A stretch of DNA of 64,000 nucleotides from NCBI GenBank assembly GCA_041737835.1, contig JBGSQY010000018.1, one strand, 5' to 3'. This document shows, piece by piece, positions 16,526 through 24,412 of this stretch. The position numbers and the translations under genes are program-made. Every line of letters starts with the position of its first letter. Within the stretch, counting starts at the first letter, position 1. Source of the DNA: Bythopirellula sp041737835. Lineage in GTDB: Bacteria > Planctomycetota > Planctomycetia > Pirellulales > Lacipirellulaceae. Under the pieces are notes generated by a model. It saw only the letters and a program-made list of their open reading frames with translations. It did not search any database and was not told the origin of the DNA.

Positions 16526-17936
16526 AGCTTGTTGTTAGGTATTGTGATTTGTCGAACTTTTGGCCAGGCTTCACGCGTTCGGCCACTTGCGCGGCATCGA
16601 GCGCGAAGAGTGGGCTGATTTCCACATCAACCCCCTCGGGCACGACGGCCCCCGCCGCCAGTAACCAGCGGCGATACTGCTTGAGCAGCATTTCTCGAAC
16701 ATATTCGGGCGTGTCGACCGCGGCCCCCGACGCATTCTTGAGCGGGGCCAGGCATTCTTCTTCGCGGTATTCCACCACCAACGGCCGCGCGGCTTGGGGC
16801 AACAGATCGAAAATGAACCGCTCGAACTTGAGTGCGTTCGGTTCGCTAGGATTGACCCTCTCGCCCGCCGTGTTGACGTAGGGCACTTTTTTCTTGGCGA
16901 TGTGGAAGGGCATCATGTCTTTGAGCTTGATCGCTCGTTCCAGCAATTCGCGCTCGAAAATATGAATCGCCAAACTGCCAGCCCAAAACTTCAGCCCGCC
17001 GTCGGGGTTGCGCCGTTCCGCCACATCGTCGGGAATATCGCTGTACTCGATCACATGCATTCGATCGTCGATCATCGCAAAGTTGCCCCACTTTTCGTGG
17101 GGATGCTTTTTCTGCACGGCAATCGAGGTCAGCTCCGACTTGGTGAGCAAGTGATGCCCGATCAATTGCGGATCGCAAATCGGCACGAGCGGGTTGTCGA
17201 CTTGGAAATAGAACAACTGCTCGATGCCACGGGCGCGCATCTGGTCGAGCGCGCCGCTCGCCCCCAAAGCCGCCACCGTACCACCGTGACCGTCGGGGCT
17301 TAAAAACAATTCCCCCTTCTCGGCGAGCAGGAGCTTGCCACCCTCGATGGAGATCGCAGGCATTGTCCCCTGACAAAATACGACGATGTCCTCGTCGGCC
17401 AATCCAAAATTCTTGTTCTCTGCCAGGAACTTCACCGTGTCGGCGTGCGTGGCGGGGCTCGTCATAATATACAGAGGAATCGAAGCGCCATATCGCTTGG
17501 CGTTCGCAATCACCTTCTCGACGTGAATCTGCATGAGAGTCGCGCCGGAAATCGGCCCGATCGGATACATGCTCTTAGGCAAATCGAAACCGAGCCGGCT
17601 CCCCTGCCCTCCCGCGACGACGAGCACCCCGACCTTGCCGGCATGCAGCGCGGCATGGCCGCATTCGAGGGCTTGCAGCATTTCGGCTTCCGAGGCTTCG
17701 CCCAACCGCACGGCTGGAGGGGGGGCGGCACGTCGCGAAAGTTCGACCCAATCTGGCTGATCGACTTTGCCCTGAGACAACGAATCGATCAGTTCGAGAT
17801 CGATCTTCTCAATCTGCGCGGCCAAATGTTGACGCTGGGCGTCGTTGAGTTCGTCCCAGAACTCGACGAGATGTTCCTGGCCGAACGGTGATAGCCGCGC
17901 GACCAGATATTCTTTACTGACAGCGACGGGGGGCAT
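16524..17936 (-). CDS. UDPGP-family UDP-sugar pyrophosphorylase
   Basis: 470 residues of the eukaryote-type UTP:hexose-1-phosphate uridylyltransferase family (UDP-GlcNAc/UDP-sugar pyrophosphorylases). VVAGGQGSRLGFDLPKSM is the nucleotide-binding loop with the catalytic Lys, followed by SPATHADT, QGTMPAI, SPDGHGG and FQVDNPLVPICDP. It makes a UDP-activated sugar for envelope glycans; which hexose is not decidable by eye. Its start directly abuts the stop of the small membrane peptide gene upstream (TGAATG), implying coupling. Confidence 0.85.
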   Translation of the reverse strand: MPPVAVSKEYLVARLSPFGQEHLVEFWDELNDAQRQHLAAQIEKIDLELIDSLSQGKVDQPDWVELSRRAAPPPAVRLGEASEAEMLQALECGHAALHAGKVGVLVVAGGQGSRLGFDLPKSMYPIGPISGATLMQIHVEKVIANAKRYGASIPLYIMTSPATHADTVKFLAENKNFGLADEDIVVFCQGTMPAISIEGGKLLLAEKGELFLSPDGHGGTVAALGASGALDQMRARGIEQLFYFQVDNPLVPICDPQLIGHHLLTKSELTSIAVQKKHPHEKWGNFAMIDDRMHVIEYSDIPDDVAERRNPDGGLKFWAGSLAIHIFERELLERAIKLKDMMPFHIAKKKVPYVNTAGERVNPSEPNALKFERFIFDLLPQAARPLVVEYREEECLAPLKNASGAAVDTPEYVREMLLKQYRRWLLAAGAVVPEGVDVEISPLFALDAAQVAERVKPGQKFDKSQYLTTS

Positions 17937-18053
17937 TCAGAAAATCCATTGTTGAACCCAGGCATAAGCCAACAGGCAGAGTGCCGGGAATAAGAGGAAG
18001 ATAATTCCGTACGTTAAAAGGGATGTCCAAACGTGGCGGGGCCAGCGAGCCAT
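17937..18053 (-). CDS. 38-residue single-span membrane peptide
   Basis: A short frame running ATG 18053 to TGA 17937. It reads MARWPRHVWTSLLTYG, then a strongly hydrophobic stretch (IIFLLFPALCLLAYAW) and ends VQQWIF. This is one basic N-terminal segment plus one membrane helix. The TGA is immediately followed by the ATG of the UDP-sugar pyrophosphorylase (17936), a tight stop-start junction typical of coupled genes. I do not recognise a family. It could tether or signal for the pyrophosphorylase, or act as a translated leader; a chance frame is possible at this length. Confidence 0.5.
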   Translation of the reverse strand: MARWPRHVWTSLLTYGIIFLLFPALCLLAYAWVQQWIF

Positions 18054-18150
18054 GATGACGATGTACCGATTACGGTGGCATGAAAACAATGATTATCAAG
18101 GCCTTGCGGCAGGTGCGCCTACCCCTGGTGGTAAACGCTTGCGCAGGGTG

Positions 18151-18180
18151 TTGCTCAGGGGCCCTCCCGGCGAATATACT
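18151..18180 (+). promoter_or_regulatory. candidate metK promoter
   Basis: TTGCTC (18151-18156) and TATACT (18175-18180), 18 bases apart, giving a leader of about 80 bases to the GTG start. I looked for SAM-I, SAM-II and SAH-type riboswitch signatures in the leader and saw none. Confidence 0.4.
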
Positions 18181-18267
18181 GTGAAGTTCGGGTTCTGCCC
18201 CTTGAACTCGTCATATTACCCTCCAATTCCCCACACAAAGCTCGGCTTTTACTTCAGGAGTTACCTC

Positions 18268-19452
18268 GTGTCATCAGGCAAGTATTTGTTCACCAGCGAA
18301 GCGGTCAGCATGGGTCACCCTGACAAGTTGGCCGATCAGATTTCCGATGGAATCTTGGATGCCCTATTGGCAGAAGATCCAATGAGCCGGGTCGCTTGCG
18401 AAACGCTGGTCACAACCGACTTCTGTGCGCTGGCTGGTGAGATCACGAGCAACGCCAAAGTCGACTTCGAGAAAGTTGCCCGCCGGGTCATTCGCGAAGT
18501 TGGGTACACCCACGACGACATCGGCTTCAACGACAAAACCTGCGAAGTGCTGGTACGTCTGCACAGCCAATCGCCTGACATTGCCATGGGCGTCGATGAC
18601 AACGCCGAGAAGGGCAAAGACGTTGGCGCTGGTGACCAAGGTTTGATGTTTGGTTACGCCTGCAACGACACCCCCGAATTGATGCCGCTGCCGATTGCTT
18701 TGTCGCATCGCATTCTGAACCGGCTCACCGAGGCCCGTCAAAAGGGTGAAGTCAACTGGCTGCGTCCCGACAGCAAGAGCCAAGTCACGGTCGAGTTCGA
18801 CGGCAACACCCCCGTGCGGATCGACACGGTTGTGGTTTCGACTCAACACAGCCCTGAAGTGACGAACGAAGAAATCAACAAGTTCATCATCGAAAAGATC
18901 ATCAAGCCCGAACTTCCTCAGGAATTGGTCGACGATGACATTATCTACCACATCAACCCGACGGGTCGGTTCGTGGTCGGTGGACCTCACGGCGACTCGG
19001 GTTTGACCGGTCGCAAGATTATCGTCGATACCTACGGCGGCTGGGGTCGTCACGGTGGTGGCGCGTTCAGCGGCAAGGACCCCACTAAGGTCGACCGCAG
19101 TGCGGCTTACATGGCCCGCTACTTGGCCAAGAACATCGTCGCCGCCGGTTTGGCCGAGCGCTGCGAAGTGCAACTGGCCTACGCGATTGGCGTGTCGGAA
19201 CCTGTCAGCGTGTACGTCGATACCGAAGAAACTGGCACGATCGATGATTCGCGGATTTGCGAACTGCTCAAGGAATTTGTCTCGCTGACCCCCGCGGGGA
19301 TCATCAAGCACTTGGATCTGCGTCGGCCGATTTACCAAAAGACCGCCGCGGGTGGCCACTTTGGCCGTAGCGAACCGGAATTCTCGTGGGAGAAGACCGA
19401 TTTGGCGCCGAAGCTCGCCGCCGCAGCCAAGCAAACCGCTGCTGCTCGGTAA
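18268..19452 (+). CDS. metK: S-adenosylmethionine synthetase
   Basis: 394 residues from the GTG at 18268, which has AGGAG seven bases upstream (18256-18260) and gives the correct N-terminus SSGKYLFTSEAVSMGHPDKL. The upstream in-frame ATG at 18052 would add 72 non-homologous residues and overlap the opposite-strand peptide gene. It makes SAM from methionine and ATP. Signatures: GHPDKLADQISD, GAGDQGLMFGYA, GGPHGDSGLTGRKI, DPTKVDRSAAY and GGHFGR. Followed by a strong terminator. Confidence 0.95.
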   Translation: MSSGKYLFTSEAVSMGHPDKLADQISDGILDALLAEDPMSRVACETLVTTDFCALAGEITSNAKVDFEKVARRVIREVGYTHDDIGFNDKTCEVLVRLHSQSPDIAMGVDDNAEKGKDVGAGDQGLMFGYACNDTPELMPLPIALSHRILNRLTEARQKGEVNWLRPDSKSQVTVEFDGNTPVRIDTVVVSTQHSPEVTNEEINKFIIEKIIKPELPQELVDDDIIYHINPTGRFVVGGPHGDSGLTGRKIIVDTYGGWGRHGGGAFSGKDPTKVDRSAAYMARYLAKNIVAAGLAERCEVQLAYAIGVSEPVSVYVDTEETGTIDDSRICELLKEFVSLTPAGIIKHLDLRRPIYQKTAAGGHFGRSEPEFSWEKTDLAPKLAAAAKQTAAAR

Positions 19453-19476
19453 GTTGATCGCAACTTAAATTTATCG

Positions 19477-19514
19477 AACCGCGAAGTGCCGACCCAGCAC
19501 TTCGCGGTTTTTTT
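19477..19514 (+). terminator. intrinsic terminator after metK
   Basis: A perfect 13-bp stem AACCGCGAAGTGC (19477-19489) with its complement at 19497-19509, a 7-base loop, then a run of T through 19514. It lies 24 bases after the metK stop. Confidence 0.9.
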
Positions 19515-19573
19515 ATGCGCCCTGGCCATGAATCCTTGTGGCACTGGCTGGCAAACTACGGTATCGTCGCGGC

Positions 19574-20308
19574 ATGACGACCAGCCCACTCATCACTTGG
19601 CAGGATGAATCGAAGGAATTCCTTTCACCGCGCGCGATTGCAGGATTTGTCAGCGGTGCCCTCGCCACGCTCAATGGGCTCGCGCTGTTTCTCGTCGTCC
19701 GCAGGATGATGGGCGCTTTTACGGTCGAACTTCCTTTTCTGATGCTCGTCGTGACGGGGCTCGTTACGTTTGTGATCATCACGGGCTTACGCACCCTCTG
19801 GCGGCACAATTTGCTTGGGACGACTCCTTACGAATGGTGGATCGGTTGGGGTTCCTGGCTGACATTACCACTGCTCGCACTCGGCTTGAGTACAACTCCT
19901 CGAGATTGGCTGGTGTGGTTGCCACTGATCGCTGCCGATCAGATTTTGTCTCGGAAATACTTCCTAGTTGGCTCGTCAGAGAAAGTAGCCACGCCCGCCC
20001 AATTGGCCGGCGATCAAATCCAGCAGATCACCCGGACTCGCGACGCGGCTGGTCACGAAACGATTCACGCTACCCTGCGGGCTGACTTTCAAATGGGCCA
20101 GCGGCACGCCACGGTCTATGTCGGCTTCTGCCCACCACTCGCCACCGTGCCAAAAATCACAGTCGAGGCGTCTGACGAAAATATTTCCGAATGCAAAATC
20201 GTGCAAGCATTTCCCCACGGGGCGCGAATCGATCTGCGGCTCTCGAGCCTGGCCTGGGAAGAAACGAGGGTCACTGTTTATCTCACGGCTACGTCGCAGG
20301 CAACGTAA
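19574..20308 (+). CDS. hypothetical membrane protein
   Basis: 244 residues from the ATG at 19574 (MTTSPLITWQDE); a longer start at 19538 lies closer to the metK terminator and adds a basic leader. Four hydrophobic segments in the first 130 residues (GALATLNGLALFLVV, LMLVVTGLVTFVIITG, WLTLPLLALGLS, WLVWLPLIAADQIL) are followed by a soluble beta-rich C-terminal domain (RADFQMGQRHATVYVGF, DLRLSSLAWEETRVTVYL). No family recognised and no catalytic motif seen. Confidence 0.6.
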   Translation: MTTSPLITWQDESKEFLSPRAIAGFVSGALATLNGLALFLVVRRMMGAFTVELPFLMLVVTGLVTFVIITGLRTLWRHNLLGTTPYEWWIGWGSWLTLPLLALGLSTTPRDWLVWLPLIAADQILSRKYFLVGSSEKVATPAQLAGDQIQQITRTRDAAGHETIHATLRADFQMGQRHATVYVGFCPPLATVPKITVEASDENISECKIVQAFPHGARIDLRLSSLAWEETRVTVYLTATSQAT

Positions 20309-20341
20309 TACTGCCCAAATTGCCACGCCTGCCAACTCGCG

Positions 20342-20370
20342 TTGTCCGTTATTCTCAATCCTCGTATAAT
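20342..20370 (+). promoter_or_regulatory. ispF-cysS promoter
   Basis: TTGTCC at 20342-20347 and a consensus TATAAT at 20365-20370, 17 bases apart. The predicted start near 20377 leaves a leader of about 30 bases. Confidence 0.6.
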
Positions 20371-20407
20371 CACGCGCGCTTGCGATCAGGTGCTTGCGAT
20401 AAGGAGA

Positions 20408-20896
20408 ATGGCCACGAGCCCCCAACGTATCGGTTTAGGCGAAGACAGCCATCGGCTTGCGCCGGGTGGGCCCCTACGGCTAGGTGGCGTGGAGATTCCC
20501 CACGACCGACATGCGGTGGGGCATAGCGATGCCGACGTGCTGTTGCACGCGGTGACCGATGCCTTGCTCGGCGCGGTGGGACTACCCGACATCGGCGAAC
20601 TGTTCCCCGACACCGCGGAGAAGAATCGTGGCCGTGATTCGGCAGACATGCTGCGGATCGCTTACGACCGCGTGCAGCAGGCGGGCTACCAATTGGTGAA
20701 CCTCGACTGTGTGATTTCCGCCCAGCAACCGAAGCTCGTACCGTACAAGGAAGCGATCCGCTCGCAACTGGCGGCGGTGCTGTCGGTGGCCACGTCACAA
20801 GTGAATATCAAAGCCAAAACCGGCGAAGGGGTTGGCCCCGTCGGCGAACAAACTCTCATTCAGGCCCATTGCGTGGCCCTGTTGGAACTAATGTAA
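20408..20896 (+). CDS. ispF: 2-C-methyl-D-erythritol 2,4-cyclodiphosphate synthase
   Basis: 162 residues from the ATG at 20408. Catalyses cyclisation in the MEP isoprenoid pathway. GLGEDSHRLAPG (metal-binding Asp and His), GHSDADVLLHAVTDALLGA, DIGELFPDT and NIKAKTGEGVG are all present; length is near the family norm of about 157. The ribosome site AAGGAG ends only one base before the ATG, unusually close; an in-frame GTG at 20390 is an alternative. The stop is one base before the cysS start, so the two form an operon. Confidence 0.94.
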   Translation: MATSPQRIGLGEDSHRLAPGGPLRLGGVEIPHDRHAVGHSDADVLLHAVTDALLGAVGLPDIGELFPDTAEKNRGRDSADMLRIAYDRVQQAGYQLVNLDCVISAQQPKLVPYKEAIRSQLAAVLSVATSQVNIKAKTGEGVGPVGEQTLIQAHCVALLELM

Positions 20897-20897
20897 C

Positions 20898-22676
20898 ATG
20901 AGCACCGCGACACAAACAAAGATGAACAAGACGACCGTTCCCAATCCCCATCCGTCGCTGAAGATTTACAGCACGCTGAACAAAACCAAGACGGAATTTA
21001 AAACCGTCGAGCCGGGCAAAGTCGGCATCTATCTGTGCGGCCCCACGGTTTACGACAAGGCCCACATTGGGCACATGGTCGGACCCGTGATCTTCGATTG
21101 TATCAAGCGCTACTTGGTCTACTGCGGCTACCACGTCACTTGGGTCGTGAATATCACCGACGTCGACGACAAGCTCATCAAGAAGGCCAACGAACGCGGC
21201 ATTTCGATGCTCGACGTCGCCGAGGAGAACATCGCTGATTACAACTTCAATCTCAACGCCCTGGGCGTCGACCAGATCGATCACTTTCCCCGCGCCACCG
21301 ATTGTATGGACGAGATCATCTCTCTCATCGAGTCATTGGTCGAGCAAGGTTACGCCTACGAGTCGGCAGGCGACGTGTATTTTGAAGTCGGCAAAGATCG
21401 CGAGTACGGCAAGCTAAGCAATCGCAACGTCGAAGAAATGCAAGGCGAAGGGGGTGGCACGGCGGCACGCAAGAAGGGCCTCGCCGATTTCGCGTTGTGG
21501 AAAACAGCCAAGCCCGAGGAGCCATCGTGGGAAAGCCCGTGGGGCAAAGGCCGACCGGGTTGGCATATTGAATGCTCGGCGATGAGCCTCAAACTGCTGG
21601 GCGAAACATTCGACATTCACGGCGGCGGACTGGATCTTGTGTTCCCCCATCACGAAAACGAAATCGCCCAAAGCGAATGCTGCCACGGGAAACCGATGGT
21701 CACGTATTGGGCCCACAATGGTTTGTTGCGCGCCTCAAACGCCGCGGGTAAAGTCGGTGGACGCGCCGAACGCGAGTCCGGCGAGCCCACTTCAGCGGGC
21801 GGTACAACTGGTGAAGCCGAACAAGTCTCCGGCAAGATGAGCCGCTCGAAGGGTGCAGGAGGACTCGCGCAACTCATCGAACGCCAGGGCGGCGAGCGAA
21901 TTCGCTTTTTCCTCCTGCGCACCCATTATCGCAGCACCGTGTTGTTCAACGAACCTGCGATCGAAGAAGCCGGCACGGGCCTCGAAACTTTTTATCGGTT
22001 CTTCAAGCGCTACGACCGCGTGACCGGCAAAAGCTTTTACGATTTGAAGTATCCCACCACACGCGAAGTCGGGGAGGTTGAAGCCAGTTCGAGCGAATTG
22101 CTGGGCGAAGTCGCTGCGCTGCGTAAGAAATTTATCACCGCCATGGATGACGACTTTAACACGGGCGGCGCGATCGGCGAATTGTTTGAATTAGCTCGCG
22201 CACTTAACCGCTACTGCGATGCCAACGATCTGGAATCGCCCAACAAAGACACCGCCAAGTTGAAAGATTTTGAACACGGCTGTGCCACGCTTCGCGAACT
22301 TTCGGCGATCTTAGGTTTATTCGGCGCACCTACTTCAACGAGCACTGGATCAGACGAGCTGTTGAACCAAGTCATGCAGCTGGTGATCGATCTGCGAACC
22401 GAAGCGCGGGCGAGCAAAAAGTTCGCCACGGCGGACGCGATCCGCGACGGCATTGGCCCGCTGGGGATCACGCTCGAAGATCGCGCCGGCGGCACCGAAT
22501 GGTCCGGCGGCGACGCTGACACGCTCGACGGCATCATGAAGCTCTTGATCGAGTTACGCCAAACGGCCCGGGCGACTAAAGATTTCGCAACCTCCGATGC
22601 GATCCGCGACCGCCTGGCCGCGTTGGGGGTGACGCTCGAAGACCGCGCCGGCGGCACCGAATGGAACAAGGTGTGA
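20898..22676 (+). CDS. cysS: cysteinyl-tRNA synthetase with insert and C-terminal duplication
   Basis: 592 residues, about 100 more than typical bacterial CysRS. Class I signatures YLCGPTVYDKAHIGH (HIGH) and KMSRSKG (KMSKS-like, about residue 313) and the zinc/substrate region WHIECSAMS...FPHHENE are intact. Two expansions explain the length: an extra ~35 residues (278-312) between HNGLL and KMSRS, part of which is encoded by a short palindromic repeat (21780-21802), and a tandem duplication of a 54-residue C-terminal unit ending EDRAGGTEW (22471 and 22633, 162 bases apart). Both are in frame, so the enzyme is expected to work. Confidence 0.93.
   Translation: MSTATQTKMNKTTVPNPHPSLKIYSTLNKTKTEFKTVEPGKVGIYLCGPTVYDKAHIGHMVGPVIFDCIKRYLVYCGYHVTWVVNITDVDDKLIKKANERGISMLDVAEENIADYNFNLNALGVDQIDHFPRATDCMDEIISLIESLVEQGYAYESAGDVYFEVGKDREYGKLSNRNVEEMQGEGGGTAARKKGLADFALWKTAKPEEPSWESPWGKGRPGWHIECSAMSLKLLGETFDIHGGGLDLVFPHHENEIAQSECCHGKPMVTYWAHNGLLRASNAAGKVGGRAERESGEPTSAGGTTGEAEQVSGKMSRSKGAGGLAQLIERQGGERIRFFLLRTHYRSTVLFNEPAIEEAGTGLETFYRFFKRYDRVTGKSFYDLKYPTTREVGEVEASSSELLGEVAALRKKFITAMDDDFNTGGAIGELFELARALNRYCDANDLESPNKDTAKLKDFEHGCATLRELSAILGLFGAPTSTSTGSDELLNQVMQLVIDLRTEARASKKFATADAIRDGIGPLGITLEDRAGGTEWSGGDADTLDGIMKLLIELRQTARATKDFATSDAIRDRLAALGVTLEDRAGGTEWNKV
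21780..21802 (-). repeat. GCTGAAG palindromic repeat inside cysS (copy 2)
   Basis: The reverse complement begins CCGCCCGCTGAAGTGGGC and ends TCGCC, one mismatch from the copies at 46079 and 53391. It encodes GEPTSAGG within the poorly conserved insert just before the KMSRS motif. Confidence 0.65.
22350..22664 (+). repeat. 162-bp in-frame tandem duplication in cysS
   Basis: Two imperfect copies encode RTEARASKKFATADAIRD...LEDRAGGTEW and RQTARATKDFATSDAIRD...LEDRAGGTEW. The closing nucleotides of each unit (from 22471 and from 22633) are almost identical. Single-copy versions of this unit form the normal end of CysRS. Confidence 0.85.
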
Positions 22677-22719
22677 GCATTGTGAGTATAATGAGGTTAA
22701 ACTCGCCGGAGACCTTAAC

Positions 22720-22938
22720 ATGACTGAACTACTCCAAAAAGCATTTGACCGTGCTGCTACCTTACCTCCAGAGGAGCAAGATGCAATCGCAACCCGCTTG
22801 ATCGACGAGATCGAGTCGGAATGCAAATGGGATGACCTCTTCTCGCGGTCTCAAGACTTACTTGAGAAAATGGCCAATGAAGCCTTAGCAGAGCATCGAC
22901 GCGGGTTAACCGAGCCTCTCGATCCCGACAATCTATGA
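22720..22938 (+). CDS. antitoxin of RelE/ParE-type toxin-antitoxin pair
   Basis: 72 residues: MTELLQKAFDRAATLPPEEQDAIATRLIDEI followed by an acidic helical segment and ALAEHRRGLTEPLDPDNL. The LPPEEQDAIATRL segment resembles addiction-module antitoxins of the short helical kind common beside ParE-like toxins. No DNA-binding fold is obvious. It overlaps the toxin gene by 4 bases (ATGA), the usual arrangement. It lies 43 bases after cysS. Confidence 0.72.
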   Translation: MTELLQKAFDRAATLPPEEQDAIATRLIDEIESECKWDDLFSRSQDLLEKMANEALAEHRRGLTEPLDPDNL

Positions 22939-23204
22939 CTTCATTTACAACTCGGCAGTTCCGAGAGCTTTTCGCTAAGCTTCCTGAGCAAGTACAACGG
23001 CAAGCCCGTTCACAGTATCGTCTCTTTCGGCACGACCCGCAGCACCGCAGTCTTCAGTTCAAGCGAGTTCATACTCGCCTTCCTGTTTATTCAGCACGCG
23101 TCAATAATAGCTATCGGGTGCTTGGAATGTTAGACGCAGACGTCATTGTCTGGTATTGGATCGGTGGTCATGGTGAGTACGAAAATTTACTGAAGCGGTT
23201 ATAA
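22935..23204 (+). CDS. RelE/ParE-family toxin
   Basis: 89 residues: SFTTRQFRELFAKLPEQVQRQARSQYRLF, then FKRVHTRLPVYSARVNNSYRVLGMLDADVIVWYWIGGHGEYENLL. The order helix-helix-beta sheet with a final GHGEYENLL matches RelE/ParE superfamily toxins, which cut mRNA on the ribosome or poison gyrase; the class cannot be told here. It ends 4 bases before ruvC, so expression of ruvC is probably tied to the module. Confidence 0.75.
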   Translation: MTSFTTRQFRELFAKLPEQVQRQARSQYRLFRHDPQHRSLQFKRVHTRLPVYSARVNNSYRVLGMLDADVIVWYWIGGHGEYENLLKRL

Positions 23205-23208
23205 GGGC

Positions 23209-23706
23209 ATGCGTATTCTCGGCATCGATCCTGGACTCAACACCACCGGCTACGGTGTGCTGGAAATTTCTGGCCGTAAGCCGCGGCTGATTGAAGCGGG
23301 GGTGGTCCGCAGTACCCCCCGTGGTTCGATGCCCGAGCGGATTCGTGAGATCTATGACGGGCTGACCGAGGTGCTCACAAGCCTTAAGCCTGATGTATTG
23401 GCGCTTGAAAAACTTTATTCTCATTACGATCGACCCACGACGGCGATTCTCATGGGTCACGCCCGGGGCGTGATCTGTCTCGCGGCGAGTGAAGCGGGCA
23501 TCGAAGTGGTCGACTATGCCGCCACGCAGGTCAAAAAAACGCTCACAGGCAATGGCCGGGCGCCAAAGTCGCAAATGCAATTGGCGATTCAACGCGAGTT
23601 GAGTTTGGCTACGCTCCCAGAACCACCTGACGTTGCCGATGCTTTGGCGATTGCGTTTTGCCATTTTTGCACGGCGAGACATGGCACGCAGATGAACGCG
23701 GATTAA
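23209..23706 (+). CDS. ruvC: crossover junction endodeoxyribonuclease RuvC
   Basis: 165 residues. Cuts Holliday junctions with RuvAB. MRILGIDPGLNTTGYGV holds the first catalytic Asp, LALEKLY the Glu, and PEPPDVADALAIAFCH the final Asp residues, all conserved. The start is fixed by the conserved N-terminus. It sits 4 bases behind the toxin gene and 79 bases before ruvA, with a small hairpin repeat between. Confidence 0.96.
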   Translation: MRILGIDPGLNTTGYGVLEISGRKPRLIEAGVVRSTPRGSMPERIREIYDGLTEVLTSLKPDVLALEKLYSHYDRPTTAILMGHARGVICLAASEAGIEVVDYAATQVKKTLTGNGRAPKSQMQLAIQRELSLATLPEPPDVADALAIAFCHFCTARHGTQMNAD

Positions 23707-23720
23707 GTAACTACTCCACA

Positions 23721-23745
23721 CGGCATCGGGACGATGCCGGCTAAC
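23721..23745. repeat. hairpin repeat after ruvC
   Basis: CGGCATCG and CGATGCCG with a 3-base loop (23721-23739), followed by GCTAA, so the minus strand begins TTAGCCGG, resembling the TAGCCGG family. It lies 14 bases after the ruvC stop. Confidence 0.45.
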
Positions 23746-23785
23746 GTGGCTTTCGTCTTGTGCTCCCGGCGGCTATCATCCCTGC

Positions 23786-24409
23786 ATGATTACTAAAATT
23801 ACAGGTCGTCCGCTGGCCGTCTCTGGTGAAACACTCACCTTGGCCGTGGGGGCGTTTGAATACGAAGTGTTGATCCCCGAATTCGCCCGCCGGCACTTGC
23901 AAGACAAGATCGGCCAAGAAATCAGCCTGCACACGATTGAATATCTCGAAGGCAATCCGATGCAGGGCCGCATGACGCCGCGGCTGATTGGATTTCTCAA
24001 CAGCATCGAACGCGAGTTCTTTGAGCTCTTTTGTCAGGTGGATGGCGTGGGGGTGCGCAAAGCGCTGCGCGCGATGATCCGGCCCGTGCAAGACGTGGCC
24101 GAGATGATCGAGAACCAAGACACAAAGGGACTGAGTACCCTGCCCGGCGTTGGTGCCGCCACCTCAGAACGAATCATCGCCAAGCTGCGTCGCAAAGTGC
24201 CAAAGTTTGCATTGCTTGTCGCGCGTGACGCACCGCATGCGGCCGTCGTGGAACGCGACGTCGTCAGCGAAGCCTTTGAGGTGCTCCGCGCGCTCGGTCA
24301 TAGCGAATCCGACGCGCGCAGATTGCTGGACGACGCCCTCTCGCGCAAGAAGAAATTCAAAGACGTCGAAGAGCTACTCCACGCTGTTTACGAACAGCGG
24401 AACGCTTAG
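23786..24409 (+). CDS. ruvA: Holliday junction branch migration protein RuvA
   Basis: 207 residues. Forms the tetramer that binds the junction and loads RuvB. N-terminal OB-fold (MITKITGRPLAVSGETLTLAVGAFEYEV), a helix-hairpin-helix region with STLPGVGAATSERIIAKL, and a C-terminal UBA-like domain (VVSEAFEVLRALGHSESDARRLLDDAL) that contacts RuvB. It is convergent with the next gene, with a 3-base gap. Confidence 0.92.
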   Translation: MITKITGRPLAVSGETLTLAVGAFEYEVLIPEFARRHLQDKIGQEISLHTIEYLEGNPMQGRMTPRLIGFLNSIEREFFELFCQVDGVGVRKALRAMIRPVQDVAEMIENQDTKGLSTLPGVGAATSERIIAKLRRKVPKFALLVARDAPHAAVVERDVVSEAFEVLRALGHSESDARRLLDDALSRKKKFKDVEELLHAVYEQRNA

Positions 24410-24412
24410 CAA

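Noticed and set aside
18054..18267. A possible SAM riboswitch upstream of metK
   Set aside because: No SAM-I, SAM-II or SAH core sequences could be found; the GC-rich stems do not match their conserved positions.
18364..19434. A 356-codon open frame antisense to metK
   Set aside because: Shadow of metK; no start signal and no domain.
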